Shown here one piece after another: positions 45,200-56,781 of a stretch of 64,000 nt of DNA. The notes under the pieces are model-generated. The model ran no database searches. It saw only the letters and a program-made list of their open reading frames with translations, and had not been told where the DNA came from. The stretch is from Siphonodentalium dalli (Eukaryota; Mollusca; Scaphopoda; Gadilida; Siphonodentaliidae), in contig CP136063.1 in the NCBI GenBank assembly GCA_032622095.1, forward strand, positions 150,901,379 through 150,965,378, written 5' to 3'. The translations under genes and the position numbers were made by a program. How positions within the stretch are numbered: the stretch's first letter is position 1; each line of letters starts with the position of its first letter.

Positions 45200-45652
45200 A
45201 TGGATGGATTGTATTTGGACGAAAAATTGAGACTGCAAGTTGGAGGACTCGATTTCATTCCATATTGTATTCCTATCCTTGAAAAAGTTCGGAAAACTTC
45301 CGAGAAATGTTTCGTTCATGAAGTACAAAATCAAATTTCAAAAGAAGTGACACTCAATTGTGAAGGATGTAAATTAGATCATCCAAGTCAGACACGACAT
45401 TCACTTTGTCTTTGGACACCACCTATACAATGGGCAGATATGTTAATTGATATAGCACTACTTAAATTGAACATTTACCGAGTTATGGAGCAATGGTATC
45501 CAGAAATAGAATCATTTACATCACAAGAGAAATTTGAGGCATTCAAACTTTGGACAGATATAAAGGAAGTTGTTCATGCAAACTGTAACCAATTTAATTC
45601 AGTTTTTATTGACTTGTGGTGTGAAAAAGTTAAACAAATACTACGAAGATGA
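45200..45652 (+). CDS. Cys-rich conserved protein of Polinton-type elements
   Basis: An intact frame of 150 residues starts 4 bp after the capsid stop. Near residues 51-70 it has CEGCKLDHPSQTRHSLC, a Cys/His cluster (C-x2-C ... H ... H ... C) that is plausibly zinc-binding. The same cluster is recurrent in proteins located beside the capsid and protease genes of adintovirus-like elements. The C-terminal half is helical with no motif. Its stop overlaps the following start as ATGA. The function is unknown. Together with the small membrane protein it is the only unbroken gene here. Confidence 0.6.
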   Translation: MDGLYLDEKLRLQVGGLDFIPYCIPILEKVRKTSEKCFVHEVQNQISKEVTLNCEGCKLDHPSQTRHSLCLWTPPIQWADMLIDIALLKLNIYRVMEQWYPEIESFTSQEKFEAFKLWTDIKEVVHANCNQFNSVFIDLWCEKVKQILRR

Positions 45653-46177
45653 ACACTAGCGAACTTCAGCATATACTAGACAATCATCCTACCTCTGTTC
45701 ATTGTATGGTGTGGTGTGTGCAAAAGATCAGTTACCATACGATAAACCTCATCATGTAAAAGCATACATAGTAAATACACATACGTCAGAAAAACCAGGA
45801 GAACACTGGGTTACAATTTTCTTCAATGGAAACATTGCAACATATTTCGATTCCTTTGGGATACCAGCTTTGATAAATATATCAAATCATTTATTCAAAG
45901 AAATTCGATCGAATGTAAAATAAACGTTGGGCGGTTTCAACATCACGGTACAAACGTGTGCGGTATCTACTGCATAGTTGCTCTACATTTCTTGAAAAGC
46001 GGATATGCTATAAAGGTATTAGTTGAAATGAGTTTTGATGGTGACTACTTCAAAAATGATAGAAAAGTATTTCATTGGTTCCATAGAAACTATGAGCCCT
46101 TACGAAAAGAATCAGAAACATTACCCAAAACATATATTTCACAAACTTGTAAGACTTACTGTGAATTTCATTATTGA
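45649..46177 (+). pseudogene. Adenain-like cysteine protease (frame-broken)
   Basis: This is the maturation protease of Polinton/adenovirus type, which would cleave capsid precursor proteins. It starts at ATG 45649 with an NTSELQHILD segment. The frame shifts near 45702, continues through the catalytic His (GEHW, codon 45804-45806) and the Asp of YFDSFG to a stop at 45921-45923, and shifts again before the catalytic Cys (VCGIYC, codon 45959-45961). The fold family (Ulp1/C5-like, His-Asp-Cys order) is clear. Two frame breaks inactivate it. It is the last gene of the cassette. Confidence 0.8.
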
Positions 46178-46656
46178 TGAAATGTGTTCATTGTGATTGT
46201 AAAAATCATAATCAATTGTAAATATTTTGATTGTTAATTACTGATGAAATGTATTACCAAATGTAAAGTATGTTCATTGCATTACCAATATTGATTGTAA
46301 ATATGATAAATTCATGATCAGTTGTAAATATGTTGATTCTTAATTAAAAAATAAAAGTTATGTTGTTGAAAAAACAGTGTCTGTTTTTAATGATCATCTT
46401 CGGCAATGTCGATGAAGATCTTAATTCACCAAAAAGAAACACATTTGAATTGACGTTCGGGGAAAATTTGTAGAAAAACACAATGACGTCGTCAACGACG
46501 CCCGCGCGTTTTACATATAATAAATCCCATTTAGAGTATATCATTTCTCCACGACTGAATACGCTGCTACTGATCTTGGATCTTATGTGAGAGTCATCCG
46601 TGTATCGGCCCCGATGGACATAGTGGTGTGGAAGACCCTTTCCTGGGCAGTGTATG
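46178..46656. other. Element 3' flank and boundary with the palindrome
   Basis: An AT-rich stretch with repeating TTGTAAATATKTTGATT words ends in AATAAA near 46348. From 46380 the sequence changes to a more balanced composition with no gene. No terminal repeat of the viral element is recognisable. Confidence 0.4.
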
Positions 46657-48930
46657 TAGTCCAGGAGATATTGGTCGACCTCTGCACCCCCCAGGACTCA
46701 ACTTCACCCCACTAATTTTCTTCCTTAGGGTCTCCTCTAATTTTTTTCACTTGTTAACAAGAAAAAAAAGTGGCCGCAGAAACTCCAGACAAGATGGCGT
46801 CCATCATGGCGGCCATTTTTTTTTAATGCACCATGTCTCTTTGATCGCCGTTATAGTAAAGATGATATCACATGCGGTCTTGTTTTCCGCTCGATTCGTT
46901 ATGCTAATATACAACCCTTACAAATTAGCCAAAAATCCGACACCAGAATCCAATATGGCCGCCGAAATGTGAAAATATGCTATTTTTCTGACATGTTACC
47001 ACATTTCGTTTGTCTCTGTGGCAAAATGTTGGCATCTTTGCGTCATGTTATACATTTATCATATAGAGGAGTCATTTTCGACCACATGGGGACCATAATA
47101 TACATTCATTGCGGGATTTTTCTGACATGTTACCACCTTTCGTTTGTCTCTGTGGGAAAATGTTGGCATCTTTGCGTCATGTTATACATTTATCATATAG
47201 AGGAGTCATTTTCGACCACATGGGGACCATAATATACATTCATTGCGGGATATTTTTGTCCGATATCACGTTTTCCCCAAATGCCGGTATAATAGGTCAA
47301 AGCCGAATCTACATTAATAACGCGATGTAATATTTCGAATCAATGAATGTTATTGCTATTATAACAACACCCACGCATATATATGTGCAGGAGATACTCT
47401 AGCTATGATTTCTCTTATACCTGAGTTGAGGAATATTTACCCAAATCCAAGACGGCGGCCAAAATGGCCACCAGAAATAAAAAATCGCCGATTTTAACAT
47501 CAGTGAGCATTATTGTCATGAAAACTCCACACCTGCTTACTATTGTGAGTTGGGAACACTTAGGCGAAGAACTTTCCTTGTACCATATCCAAATAAAAGT
47601 ACCCAAATCCAAAATGGCGCCCACAATGGCGGACAGATTTTGAAAAATCACCGAAATTCCCTCATATTCACATTATTGGGCATTATTGTCGAGACAACTC
47701 CATCCATGCGTACAGTTGAGTTGGAAATACTGAGGTGAAGTAATTACCTTACATCTCAAGCAAGAAATGGTTTTCCAAATCGAAGATGGCTGCCAAAATG
47801 GCGACCGAAATTTGGAAATACGCCTACATTCCTTTACTTTCTTAGGATGGGCGTTATTGTTTCGCGATTTCTACCCACCATTACATGTTGATATGTATGA
47901 ATTATTCATTCGGGTTTGGCAAGTGATACTCACAGTCAATATGGCGGCCAAACTGGCAGCCAGAAATTGAAAAGAAGCCGCTATTATCACATACTAATTT
48001 CAACTTTTTGTCATAATATCGATTTGTATAGACGAAACCGTACATAATATAAGCCATATATTAGTTCCAATGTAAGTCGTAGCCTTTTGGAATGATGAAA
48101 ACCCACAATCGCGATGTGGCATTTCAAAATCCATTCTCCACTAAGGGCTCATACTGGCCGTAACCGTATATAGGTGCGCCGAATAGTCATATTATGACTT
48201 CCAAGAATCAAATCAACAGTACCTAAGCTTATTCTGAATTGCCACATTCAGCATTATCTAGACCCGTTTCCGTCTCTTCGTCAGATTAATCTATCTCACT
48301 CACAACAACAGTTTACTACACTTCTTTGTAGAAGCGTGCCACTAATCGGAATGTTTCAAACAATACATATGCCGGTGTCCAGCTCACGTGCTTGTTTCGA
48401 AAGCTTGGAATTCTTAGCGAGCTTCATTCGTGGTATAGCTTATGATATAATTCAGATGCTACATATGGGGTATATGCGTCATCTTGTGTGATACACTAGA
48501 AAGGTATTCGGTCGATGCGTATACTAGCTTTCAGAAGGACCTATCTATCTGCGTATTGTCAGCTTTGGTGACCCAATGGGGATAACAACGTGTACACCTG
48601 GTGATCTTCCAAAACAGCCACTTCCAAATATATGGTTCATCAATTCGCATACTCATCTAATGCACTGACGTACCCGGACAACTTCTGAATATGGCTTCGA
48701 ATGTTGAAAGCCCGACATTTGACGGATGCATTTCTGCTAAGGCGTAGAAGACCATAATGCATAATATACCCAACCCCTTGAACATGATCATAAGAACAAG
48801 CTTGTTGGCGTCCAGCAATCGTCTCACCAAACAGCTCCAAGCAGATGATAACAATACACACGGTGCTAGTTTGTGGGTATGTGTCATGATAGTGGAAATG
48901 AAATTGGACCATGACTGCACCGCCCCTTAT
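46657..48930. repeat. Left arm of the 4.8-kb imperfect palindrome
   Basis: It starts TAGTCCAGGAGATATTGG and pairs with the complement of 49690-51451. Outer parts pair well and inner parts (after 48190) are more diverged. Doublets such as GCGGCCAAAATGGCC occur near 46790, 46951, 47446, 47608, 47780 and 47935. Between about 46970 and 47455 it contains roughly 490 bp absent from the right arm, including a 134-bp direct duplication (46984-47117 and 47118-47251). No protein family is recognised. Confidence 0.75.
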
Positions 48931-49689
48931 TTTGTTATGTTTTAGATTCAGACAGGATATCATGTGTGGCTTTGCTTTCCTTTTATGCTAAGATTGTAAG
49001 TTCCCATCCGTTTGGAAGCCGTTCTTAAACAGCTGGACCAGGCGTGTGCCACTGGCTACTGCTGTATAAGCCCCACCAAGACTGGAGTGTAGTCTTAAAG
49101 GCGATACCTTTGATAGTTGGTTGATATGTCATACTCACGCTGGGTGGTATGGTTCAAGAAAGTACAAATGCCATCAACAAAAGGGTGAAATGTTCAACGC
49201 GAAGAACATCCAGAGGAATGTTACGTTGATGAGCTCTTGCATTCAGTTCAACAAGCGTTGGTACACCAAGTGATTTCTTGGTAACATCACCATTTTGAAC
49301 ATTTTCCTGCATGAGACATTAACTACTATATTCTAAAGTTATATATATAAAGCTATATGACCATAAAGGTCGCGTTCCCCAACGTCCACAGCCATTGCCA
49401 TCGAGACTGTCAATTGTTCTTTAAATACATAGTGAAATAAATGCACCACAGTTCCTGACATTTTCTTGAATAATACCGCCAACATACTGACACTAACCCT
49501 GAGAGAGGATAACAAAAAACGCATACATTCATGCTATAAAGACATTATCCTTCAGTCCATCCGACTGTTTTGAGGGAGGCTAGCATAGTATTATCCAGAC
49601 AAAAATGTACGTAGTTGAATCAGAAAGGCTTCGAAACGGATGTGGAAATACAATCTTACCACACCAAATAAAACCGACACGCATGACAT
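48931..49689. other. Centre of the large palindrome, no feature recognised
   Basis: About 760 bp separate the alignable arms. Open frames on both strands are short and lack motifs. I cannot tell whether this is a decayed gene or spacer. Confidence 0.4.
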
Positions 49690-51451
49690 TCGATATCTTA
49701 AACATGCACCAGGTGTAGGGGTGGTGTATACCGTGGCCCATTTCATTCCCACTATCATGGCGCATGTCCATAAACTAGCACCGCGAGCATTGTTCCTCTC
49801 TGCTGGGAGATATTCGACGAGACAAATGCGGGGCGTCACGCAGTTTGCTTCGGATCATGGTAAAGAAGTGTGGGTAGTCTGTACACTATGGTCTTCTCCT
49901 TAGCAGATAGACATCTGTCCAAGGGAATGAGCAGCTAGCAACCTTCGAAACACTGCCGAAGTTGTCCACATATGCCAATACGTTCGCTGAGTTTGTGAGT
50001 TGACGAACCATCTATTGAGAAGTGACTAGCTAACTGGTTCGACAGGTGTACATGTCGTTATCCCCATGGGGTATGAGACACATACAATGAGATGACCTTC
50101 TGTAAGCTTGTATACTCATCGGTCATATGCCTTCATAGTTCAAGATGACGCACAAATATAATATTTAGCTAGACACCGGAAAATGAATTGTTTGAAACGT
50201 TATGATTATAGGGACCCTACTCCCAGGAAGTGATGAATACTTTGTCGGTCTGAGCGACCTAGATTTATCAGACAAAGAAAAGGAATCTGGTCCAGATAAT
50301 TGTGGACGTGACGTGGCAAATCAGAATCTGTTATCAGGTAATTGTTCTGATATAACTATTCGGCGCACCTACGCTTACGGTCATTATCGGCGCTAAGTGG
50401 AGCATGGATTTCGAAATGCCACATCGCGATATTAATTGTCGTTTTCATCTTTCCAGAAGGATACGAGCTATGTTATGCGTTATGATACCTTCAAGTTGAA
50501 CTAGTAGATGGTGTATGTACAGTTTCGTCCATACATACCGATATTATGACAAAATGTTGAAATTAATATGTGAAAATATCGATTTCTTTTCAATTTCTAG
50601 CCGCCAATTTAGCAGCGATCTTGGCCGTGAGTATCAATTGCCAAACCCTAATGAATACTTCATGTCACTATTCCATATCAACATGTAATGGTGGATAGAA
50701 ATCGCGAAACAATAACGCCCATCGTAAGAAAGTAAAGGAATGTAGACTTGTTTTCAAATTTCGGTCGCCATTTTGGCCGCCATCTACGATTTTGAAAAAA
50801 CATTCTTGCATGAGATGTAAGGTAATTACTTCACCTCAGTATTTCCAACTCAACTGTAAGCATGGGTGGAGTTGTCTCGACAATAATGCCCAATGATGTG
50901 AATATGAGGGCATTTCGGTGATTTTTTAAAATCTGTCCGCCATTGTGGGCGCCATTTTGGATTTGGGGTACTTTTATTTGGATATGGTACAACGAAAGTT
51001 CTTCGCCTAAGTGTGCCCAACTCACAATAGTAAGCAGGTGTGGAGTTTTCATGACAATAATGCTCACTGATGTTAAAATCGGCGATTTTCGGCGATTTTG
51101 TATTTCTGGAGGCCATTTCGGCGGCCATTTCGACGGCCATCTTGGCCGCCATATTGGATTCTGGTGTCGGATTTTTGGCTAATTTGTAAGGGTTGTATAT
51201 TAGCATAACGAATCGAGCGGAAAACAAGACCACATGTGATATCATCTTTACTATAACGGCGATCAAAGAGACATGGTGCATTTTTTTAAAATGGCCGCCA
51301 TGATGGACGCCATCTTGTCTGGAGTCTTTGCGGCCACTTTTTTTTCTTGTTAACAAGTGAAAAAAATTATAGGAGACCTTAAGGAAGAAAATTAATGGGG
51401 TGAAGTTGAGTCCTGGGGGGTGCAGAGGTCGACCAATATCTCCTGGACTAA
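49690..51451. repeat. Right arm of the 4.8-kb imperfect palindrome
   Basis: It is the inverted counterpart of 46657-48930. It contains complementary GGCCGCCATTTT-type doublets near 50605, 50765, 50940, 51110 and 51295. The pairing includes GTGTACATGTCG beside TATCCCCATGGG at about 50045-50062, matched to 48575-48600. A plus-strand frame 50202-50396 (ending YGHYRR) lies in the older inner part, but it has no recognised domain. Confidence 0.75.
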
Positions 51452-51981
51452 TGGCACAGGTGAAAAGTTTCACTCTTGTCTGTACAGCGTGGGCTTCCAA
51501 CCCTACACTGTTCAACGGATACAAGATAAAACACATCGGATGGCTTGCCACAACAGATCTCTTGCTCACGATAGCGGCAACCCCCTCTACAGAGAAAGCT
51601 CAGGCTTTGGAGACAGAAAAAGAAATACAGATTAAACGTATCCACATTGAAGGGTGTGAGTGTACCGAAAGGTATATTTTCATCTCTCATCGAGGGTACG
51701 CTTGTGTTTCGGGAGTTGGACCAATAGGATGGATTTTAGTTCATAAAGACCCCTTATCCACCTTTCTTGTGATCTGACATAAAACGGCCCTTTTCAGGGC
51801 CACCCAAAACCTTCTATACGATGATTCTTGAATGTACATTTCACAGCGTTAGCGTCTTCGAATCTATTCGAAGACTTTCGATTTTGTTAAAATGCACTGC
51901 ATGGTAAAGTAGCACAATTTACTAATACTTCGATATTTTTTTTCTCGGTATTATTCTAAGTTCAGTGTGTCCAAGTTCAGT
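51452..51981. other. Unassigned sequence with a short hairpin
   Basis: A 22-base hairpin at 51854-51875 (GTCTTCGAAT, two-base loop, complement) could be a structural element. An open frame across 51400-51777 extends into the palindrome arm and has no recognised motif. Confidence 0.35.
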
Positions 51982-52125
51982 ATGACATTGTATTATTATC
52001 CAACTGTGTGTGATTGCTATCATCCAGTGTTTGTATATAACTTGTATATATAGTCACAAGCGCTTCGAGCTACACCAGGGATGAGGCGCTATACAAATAC
52101 TATATATTATTATTATTATAAAGAT
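51982..52125 (+). mobile_element. LINE 3' UTR tail only (copy 2)
   Basis: It is almost identical to 39514-39657, with the CAAGCGCTTCGAGC and GGCGCTATACAAA words and the ATT tail. No LINE coding sequence precedes it. Similarity to copy A begins sharply at 51982, which marks a breakpoint. Confidence 0.85.
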
Positions 52126-52158
52126 AAGTGTATCAGCATAATATTTTCATTTCCAATC

Positions 52159-52787
52159 ATGGAGTCGCATGAATCAGTCTTGTGTGTATTTTCGGCTATC
52201 GCTCAATTAATTCTTAATAATCGTTTCAAACTTCCAAAACAGACCAAAACATTTTTACATAAACCCCAAAAAGAGCTGAAGAAAATAGCTGACAGTAGAA
52301 CCCATATCAATTCGAAAAAGAACATTATTTTAAAAACTGGTGGAGGCGGATTTCTCGGTGGAGGTTTGATCAGAAGTCTTCTCAGACAGAAAGAAAATTT
52401 AAGTACACAGATAGTTAGTCCAAATAGAGTAAATGCTACTAGAGTAAATCCTACAATTGCACAGCGAGCTAGTCCAGTTAGAGTAAATCTACAATTGCAC
52501 AGCGAGCTACTCCAGCTAGAGTAAATTCTACTGGATTAAATTCCACATTTGCTAGATTTCAACCACTCAACGATAATGGTCCGCAACCAATTCCATCAGT
52601 TCAAGATGCAGAACATTACCCGTTTGTTCAACGATACTCAAACATTATGAATCTTGCAAAACCATCAAAATTAGCTTTGATGGCATTTGATCGTAATTTT
52701 AATAAACGTAAAAGTAAAAAAGTAATTCAGTCATTTGACATTCAACTGTTGAAGAGTAAAGATGGCGAAAAAAACTCCACTGATTAA
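52159..52787 (+). pseudogene. Small Gly/Phe-tailed protein 1, copy B
   Basis: Same organisation and same frame break as at 39691-40319: ATG at 52159, GGGGFLGGGLIR motif, RVN-rich stretch, then a shifted frame to TAA. The peptide of the first frame is identical to copy A across its length as far as I compared it. Confidence 0.6.
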
Positions 52788-53105
52788 AAAATATGGTAGT
52801 TTTGTAATGGCTATGAATCAGGTACCAACTCATTTTCGAAAAAAAATTTGATAAAATATGCCCCAAAGAAAGTGATTGATTGCATGTCAGAATGCTGTAA
52901 AAATATTTTAAAAGATAATGTAAAACTAACAGAAGCTCAGAAGCGCAACCTTCGTCCGAGGTGTAGACACCTCAGATAACTTTCAAGCAAATCAACATCT
53001 TTGAAACGAAAAAAACTAATTTTAAACCAAAAAGGAGGATTTTTACCACTTCTTATGCTAGCACCATTGCTTGGTAAAGCAGTCGCTGGAATACTTCGCG
53101 GTTAA
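52762..53105 (+). pseudogene. Small Gly/Phe-tailed protein 2, copy B
   Basis: Counterpart of 40294-40637. The A-run at the frame break reads eight A plus three T here, instead of nine A plus two T in copies A and C, so it is still interrupted. The tail carries a Lys where copy A has Asn (GKAVAG against GNAVAG). Confidence 0.6.
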
Positions 53106-53107
53106 AC

Positions 53108-53799
53108 ATGATAAAAATGGTCGCTGTTCCCTTCAAAATGTTGGATGACATTAAAAAATGGAGAATAAGTCTAACTAATCCGAAATTACCACCTAATCTG
53201 GAAATTACAAATGTTTCAAAACTAAGCAGAGAATTGAATTCAGTTTTTGATCACAATTTGTCAGAATCCGAGAAGGTTCAATTATATGCTACAACTTTGC
53301 ACAAATTGAAAACTTCTCAAATATCAGTTAGAGCTATTTCAACCCCGAAAACAGAACAATCCCTTAATCATCATAGGAATGTGCTAGAAAGTATTCCGTT
53401 ACAGATGAGAAATGAGAAAAAAGCTGAACAACTTTTACAACTGATTTCAAAACATCCGCAAATGAAGTTTGGTGAAAAAGTTATTAGAGGATCAAATAGT
53501 GTTGATCTCCTCAAAGAAAAGGTTTCGAACCAACATGTTGGGAAATCTTTTCACAATGATTGAGCGAACTTAATGTACCTCAAGATTTTGTAGGGAACAG
53601 AAACCGTTGGCTTTGGATTAAAAAACATTTGAAAGATGATTCAGATGATGATTTTGAAACTCCGGCACAAAGCATAAAACCAAAACAATTTGATTCTCAT
53701 CGATTCACACCAGTGAACGGTATAAAAGCAAGACATTCAAAAACTAAAATAGCAGATAGGTTGACACCAATGGGTATTAAAGGCAGAAAAACACAATAG
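53108..53799 (+). pseudogene. Conserved pre-integrase protein, copy B
   Basis: Counterpart of 40640-41331 with the same one-base break near 53560. It has two private amino-acid changes relative to A (Gly to Ala near residue 62 and Asp to Asn near residue 91). The RGSNSVDLL and NVPQDFVGNRNRW motifs are intact. Confidence 0.65.
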
Positions 53800-54235
53800 G
53801 ATCCATACTAGATGAACAGTTATCTAAAAATTTCTTTAATCCAAAGAAAGTTGGAAGTTATGGCGGTGTAAAGAAGCTTTTTGATGAAGCGAAAAAGGCA
53901 AAATAAAAAAATAAAACTCAGAGATGTGAAGAAATGGTTGCAAGGCCAGTCGACATGTACTTTACACAAACCAATAATTCGAAAATTCCAACGTAGAAAG
54001 ACTGTTGTAGCTGGAATTGATATTCAATGGCAGGCAGATTTAGCTAATCTTCAGAATTTGAAAAAAACATGATAATTACAGATATCTGTTGTGTGTGATA
54101 GACGTTTTTTGCATGGGTACTGCAAATCCACGATAAATCTGGACAAACTTTGATCGAATCATTCAGGAAAATTTTGAAATCTTCAAAACGTAAACGAAAA
54201 TCGTTTCAAGCTGATAAAGGTTCTGAATTCAAAAA
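53799..54235 (+). pseudogene. Integrase, copy B, cut in the catalytic core
   Basis: It contains the N-terminal GSYGGVKKLF and TLHKPIIRKF segments, the first catalytic Asp (QWQADL) and the second (DKGSEF). The sequence then leaves the gene at 54235/54236, before the catalytic Glu and the whole C-terminal domain. It shares the upstream frame breaks of copies A and C. Confidence 0.85.
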
Positions 54236-54667
54236 ATTTTGAAGGTCAAGGTCAGGTCGGGGTCACGACTCGACCCGTCCAAAACACTCAGTGGACAACA
54301 GTGACCACACGTATCAAATTTCGTCGAAATCCCATCAAAATTGGCGATATGACCTTGAATTGACCCGATTTCAATGTCAAAGTCACGTCGCACGGGCAAA
54401 TGAATATGTTTATGATACTCCCCACACGAAAGTACCCCCACATACCAAGTTTCATCGAAATCCCGTGATATTCGGGCGTTTGACATTGAAATGACCCGAT
54501 TTCAAGGTCAAGGTCACATCGCACGGGCAAATTAATAGGTTTATGCCACTCCCCGGCCTTAGGTACCCCCACATACCAAGTTTCATCGAAATCGGCTTGG
54601 CCGTTTTCGAGTTCATCGCGAACAAACACACAGACAGACAGATCTTCCAAAATATATAATAGACTAG
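54236..54667. repeat. Family B repeat, truncated copy at the duplication junction
   Basis: It begins at the exact equivalent of 34139 and follows it with few changes to the CAAAATATATAATAGACTAG end. The left half of the repeat is missing because the 20-kb unit starts inside it. Confidence 0.85.
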
Positions 54668-56211
54668 CCGATGAGCCCGACGTTGTCCGGGCTACGTTTT
54701 CCGGGCTATTCAAAAACCAAATTTCAAGTCGATAGCTCCACCCGTTTCCGAGATCTCGTCTGCGCATGCGCGAAGCTGGCGTGGCACGGGCTCGGCGACC
54801 CGATAAAATTCGTACCCGGGGAAAGATACATTCACATACCAAATTTCAAGTCGATAACTCCACCCGTTTCCGAGATCTCGTCTGCGCATGCGCGAAGCTG
54901 GCGTCGCACGAGCTCGGCGACCCGATAAAATTCGTATCCGGGACAAGATACATTCACATAGCAAATTTCAAGTCGATAGCTCCATCCGTTTCCGAGATCT
55001 CGTCTGCGCATGCGCGAAGCTGACGTCGCACGGGCTCGGTGACCCGATAAAATTCGTATCCGGGGCAAGACACATTCACATAGCAAATTTCAAGTCGATA
55101 GCTCCACCCGTTTCCGAGATCTCGTCTGCGCATGCGCTGCACGGGTGCCGCACGGGCTCGCCAATACGACAACGTCCACCGCCTGGTCAAACTACACACA
55201 CGTAACAAGTTTCGTCCCGAGAATCGTAGATTTGTATTAATGACAGACAAACATACATACAAACAGACAGACAGAGGTCTTCAAAATATATATGAGACTA
55301 GCCGATGAGCCCGACGTTGTCCGGGCTATTCAAAAAACAAATTTCAAGTCGATAGCTCTACCCGTTTCCGAGATCTGGTCTGCGCATGCGCGAAGCTGGC
55401 GTCGCACGGGCTCGGCAACCCGATAAAATTCGTATCCGGGGCAAGATACATTTACATAGCAAATTTCAAGTCGATAGCTCCACCCGTTTCCGAGATCTCG
55501 TCTGCGCATGCGCGAAGCTGACGCCGCACGGGCTCGCCAATACGACAACGTCCACCGCCTGGTCAAACTACACACACGTACCAAGTTTCGTCCCGATCGG
55601 TCGAGAATCGTAGATTTGTATAAATGACAAACATACAGACAAACATACAGACAAACATACAGACAGACAGAGGTCTTCAAAATATATATGAGACTAGCCG
55701 ATGAGCCCGACGTTGTCCGGGCTATTCAAAAACCAAATTTCAAGTCGATAGCTCCACCCGTTTCCGAGATCTGGTCTGCGCATGCGCGAAGCTGGCGTCG
55801 CACGGGCTCGGCGACCCGATAAAATTCGTATCCGGGGCAAGACACATTCACATACCAAATTTCAAGTCGATAGCTCCACCCGTTGCCGAGATCTCGTCTG
55901 CGCATGCGCGAAGCTGGCGTCGCACGGGCTCGGCGACCCGATAAAATTCGCATCCGGGGCAAGATACATTCACATACCAAATATCAAGTCGATAGCTCAA
56001 CCATTTTCCGAGATCTCGTCTGCGCATGCGCGAAGCGGGCGCCGCACGGGCTCGCCAATACGACAACGTTCACCGCCTGGTCAAACTACACACACGTACC
56101 AAGTTTCGTCCCGATCGGTCGAGAATCGTAGATTTGTATAAATGACAGACAGACAGACAAACAAACAAACATACATACATACAGACAGAGGTCTTCAAAA
56201 TATATATGAGA
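54668..56211. repeat. Family A array, second unit
   Basis: Counterpart of 34571-36170 with nine further perfect TGCGCATGCGC sites at the 122-bp spacing. It lacks the 56-bp extra segment found near 35217-35290. Confidence 0.85.
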
Positions 56212-56781
56212 TATATATTTATTTTTTTTAATATCCACAAATATATCCTTTGCTACCAGTTGCTACAACTAATTTCGAGTCAATCCTCGCAGTAAACATG
56301 ACATTGCGGTGATTCTGGTCAGGTCAAATGAAGTCACCCTGACCCTTAAGCAACTTTGATGCTTAAGCAACTTATGCCCTTAATCAACTTAGGCCAAACT
56401 CACCTTCATCTTTCTAGCTCACAACTGGATTGCTCAGTCTTACCCACAGTGAACCTTCCGAAATTTTGTAAACTATATTCTTTTTGTTTTATTCCTGAGC
56501 CATTAAATCCTAGATATGTTTACGACTCACTGAAGTAAACTCAGCCAGCAACAATGCTGGAAATTCTAAGAAACCATGCAGTCATATCACTTCGAATAAC
56601 TTCACAAAATTAAACCATTTTGGTAATCCGAAGAATAACTCACACAAAGTCTTCAAAACAAAATATGAAGACCAACAATATGGAAGACTTATAATATGGT
56701 CATACTATCCTTTTCCAAGGCAGAAATTAGCGCACTGTCACACATAAATAAAACTGACAATCAAATACTGGGACAATATAG
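56212..56781. other. Duplicate of 36171-36740, no feature recognised
   Basis: Nearly identical to its partner at an offset of 20,041 bp. Non-coding. Confidence 0.5.

Larger units (their letters stand above)
39658..46360 (+). mobile_element. Polinton/adintovirus-like element, copy A
   Basis: A virus-derived cassette lies entirely on the + strand: two small Gly/Phe-tailed proteins, a conserved ~230-aa protein, integrase, small membrane protein, penton-like, pVI/pX-like, hexon-like, Cys-rich and adenain-like protease. Neighbouring frames overlap at ATGA (43524-43527 and 45649-45652), and most other gaps are under 25 bp, as in compact viral late regions. AATAAA lies at about 46348 after the last gene. 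No DNA polymerase B or packaging ATPase is present, and no terminal inverted repeats directly flank it. Most genes carry frame breaks, so it is a relic. Confidence 0.8.
52126..54235 (+). mobile_element. Polinton/adintovirus-like element, copy B (truncated)
   Basis: It repeats copy A at a constant offset of 12,468 bp from the LINE tail to within the integrase core. It ends at 54235, where family B repeat DNA (equivalent to 34139) takes over. It contains the two small Gly/Phe-tailed genes, the conserved protein and the first part of integrase. The frame breaks match copy A, with a few private substitutions (for example near 53290 and 53378). Confidence 0.85.

Noticed and set aside
46657-51451. 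The large palindrome as a head-to-head telomere junction of a linear viral concatemer
   Set aside because: A head-to-head junction would place the next viral copy in reverse orientation. Copy B (from 51982) is in the same orientation as copy A, and the viral genes do not continue into the arms.
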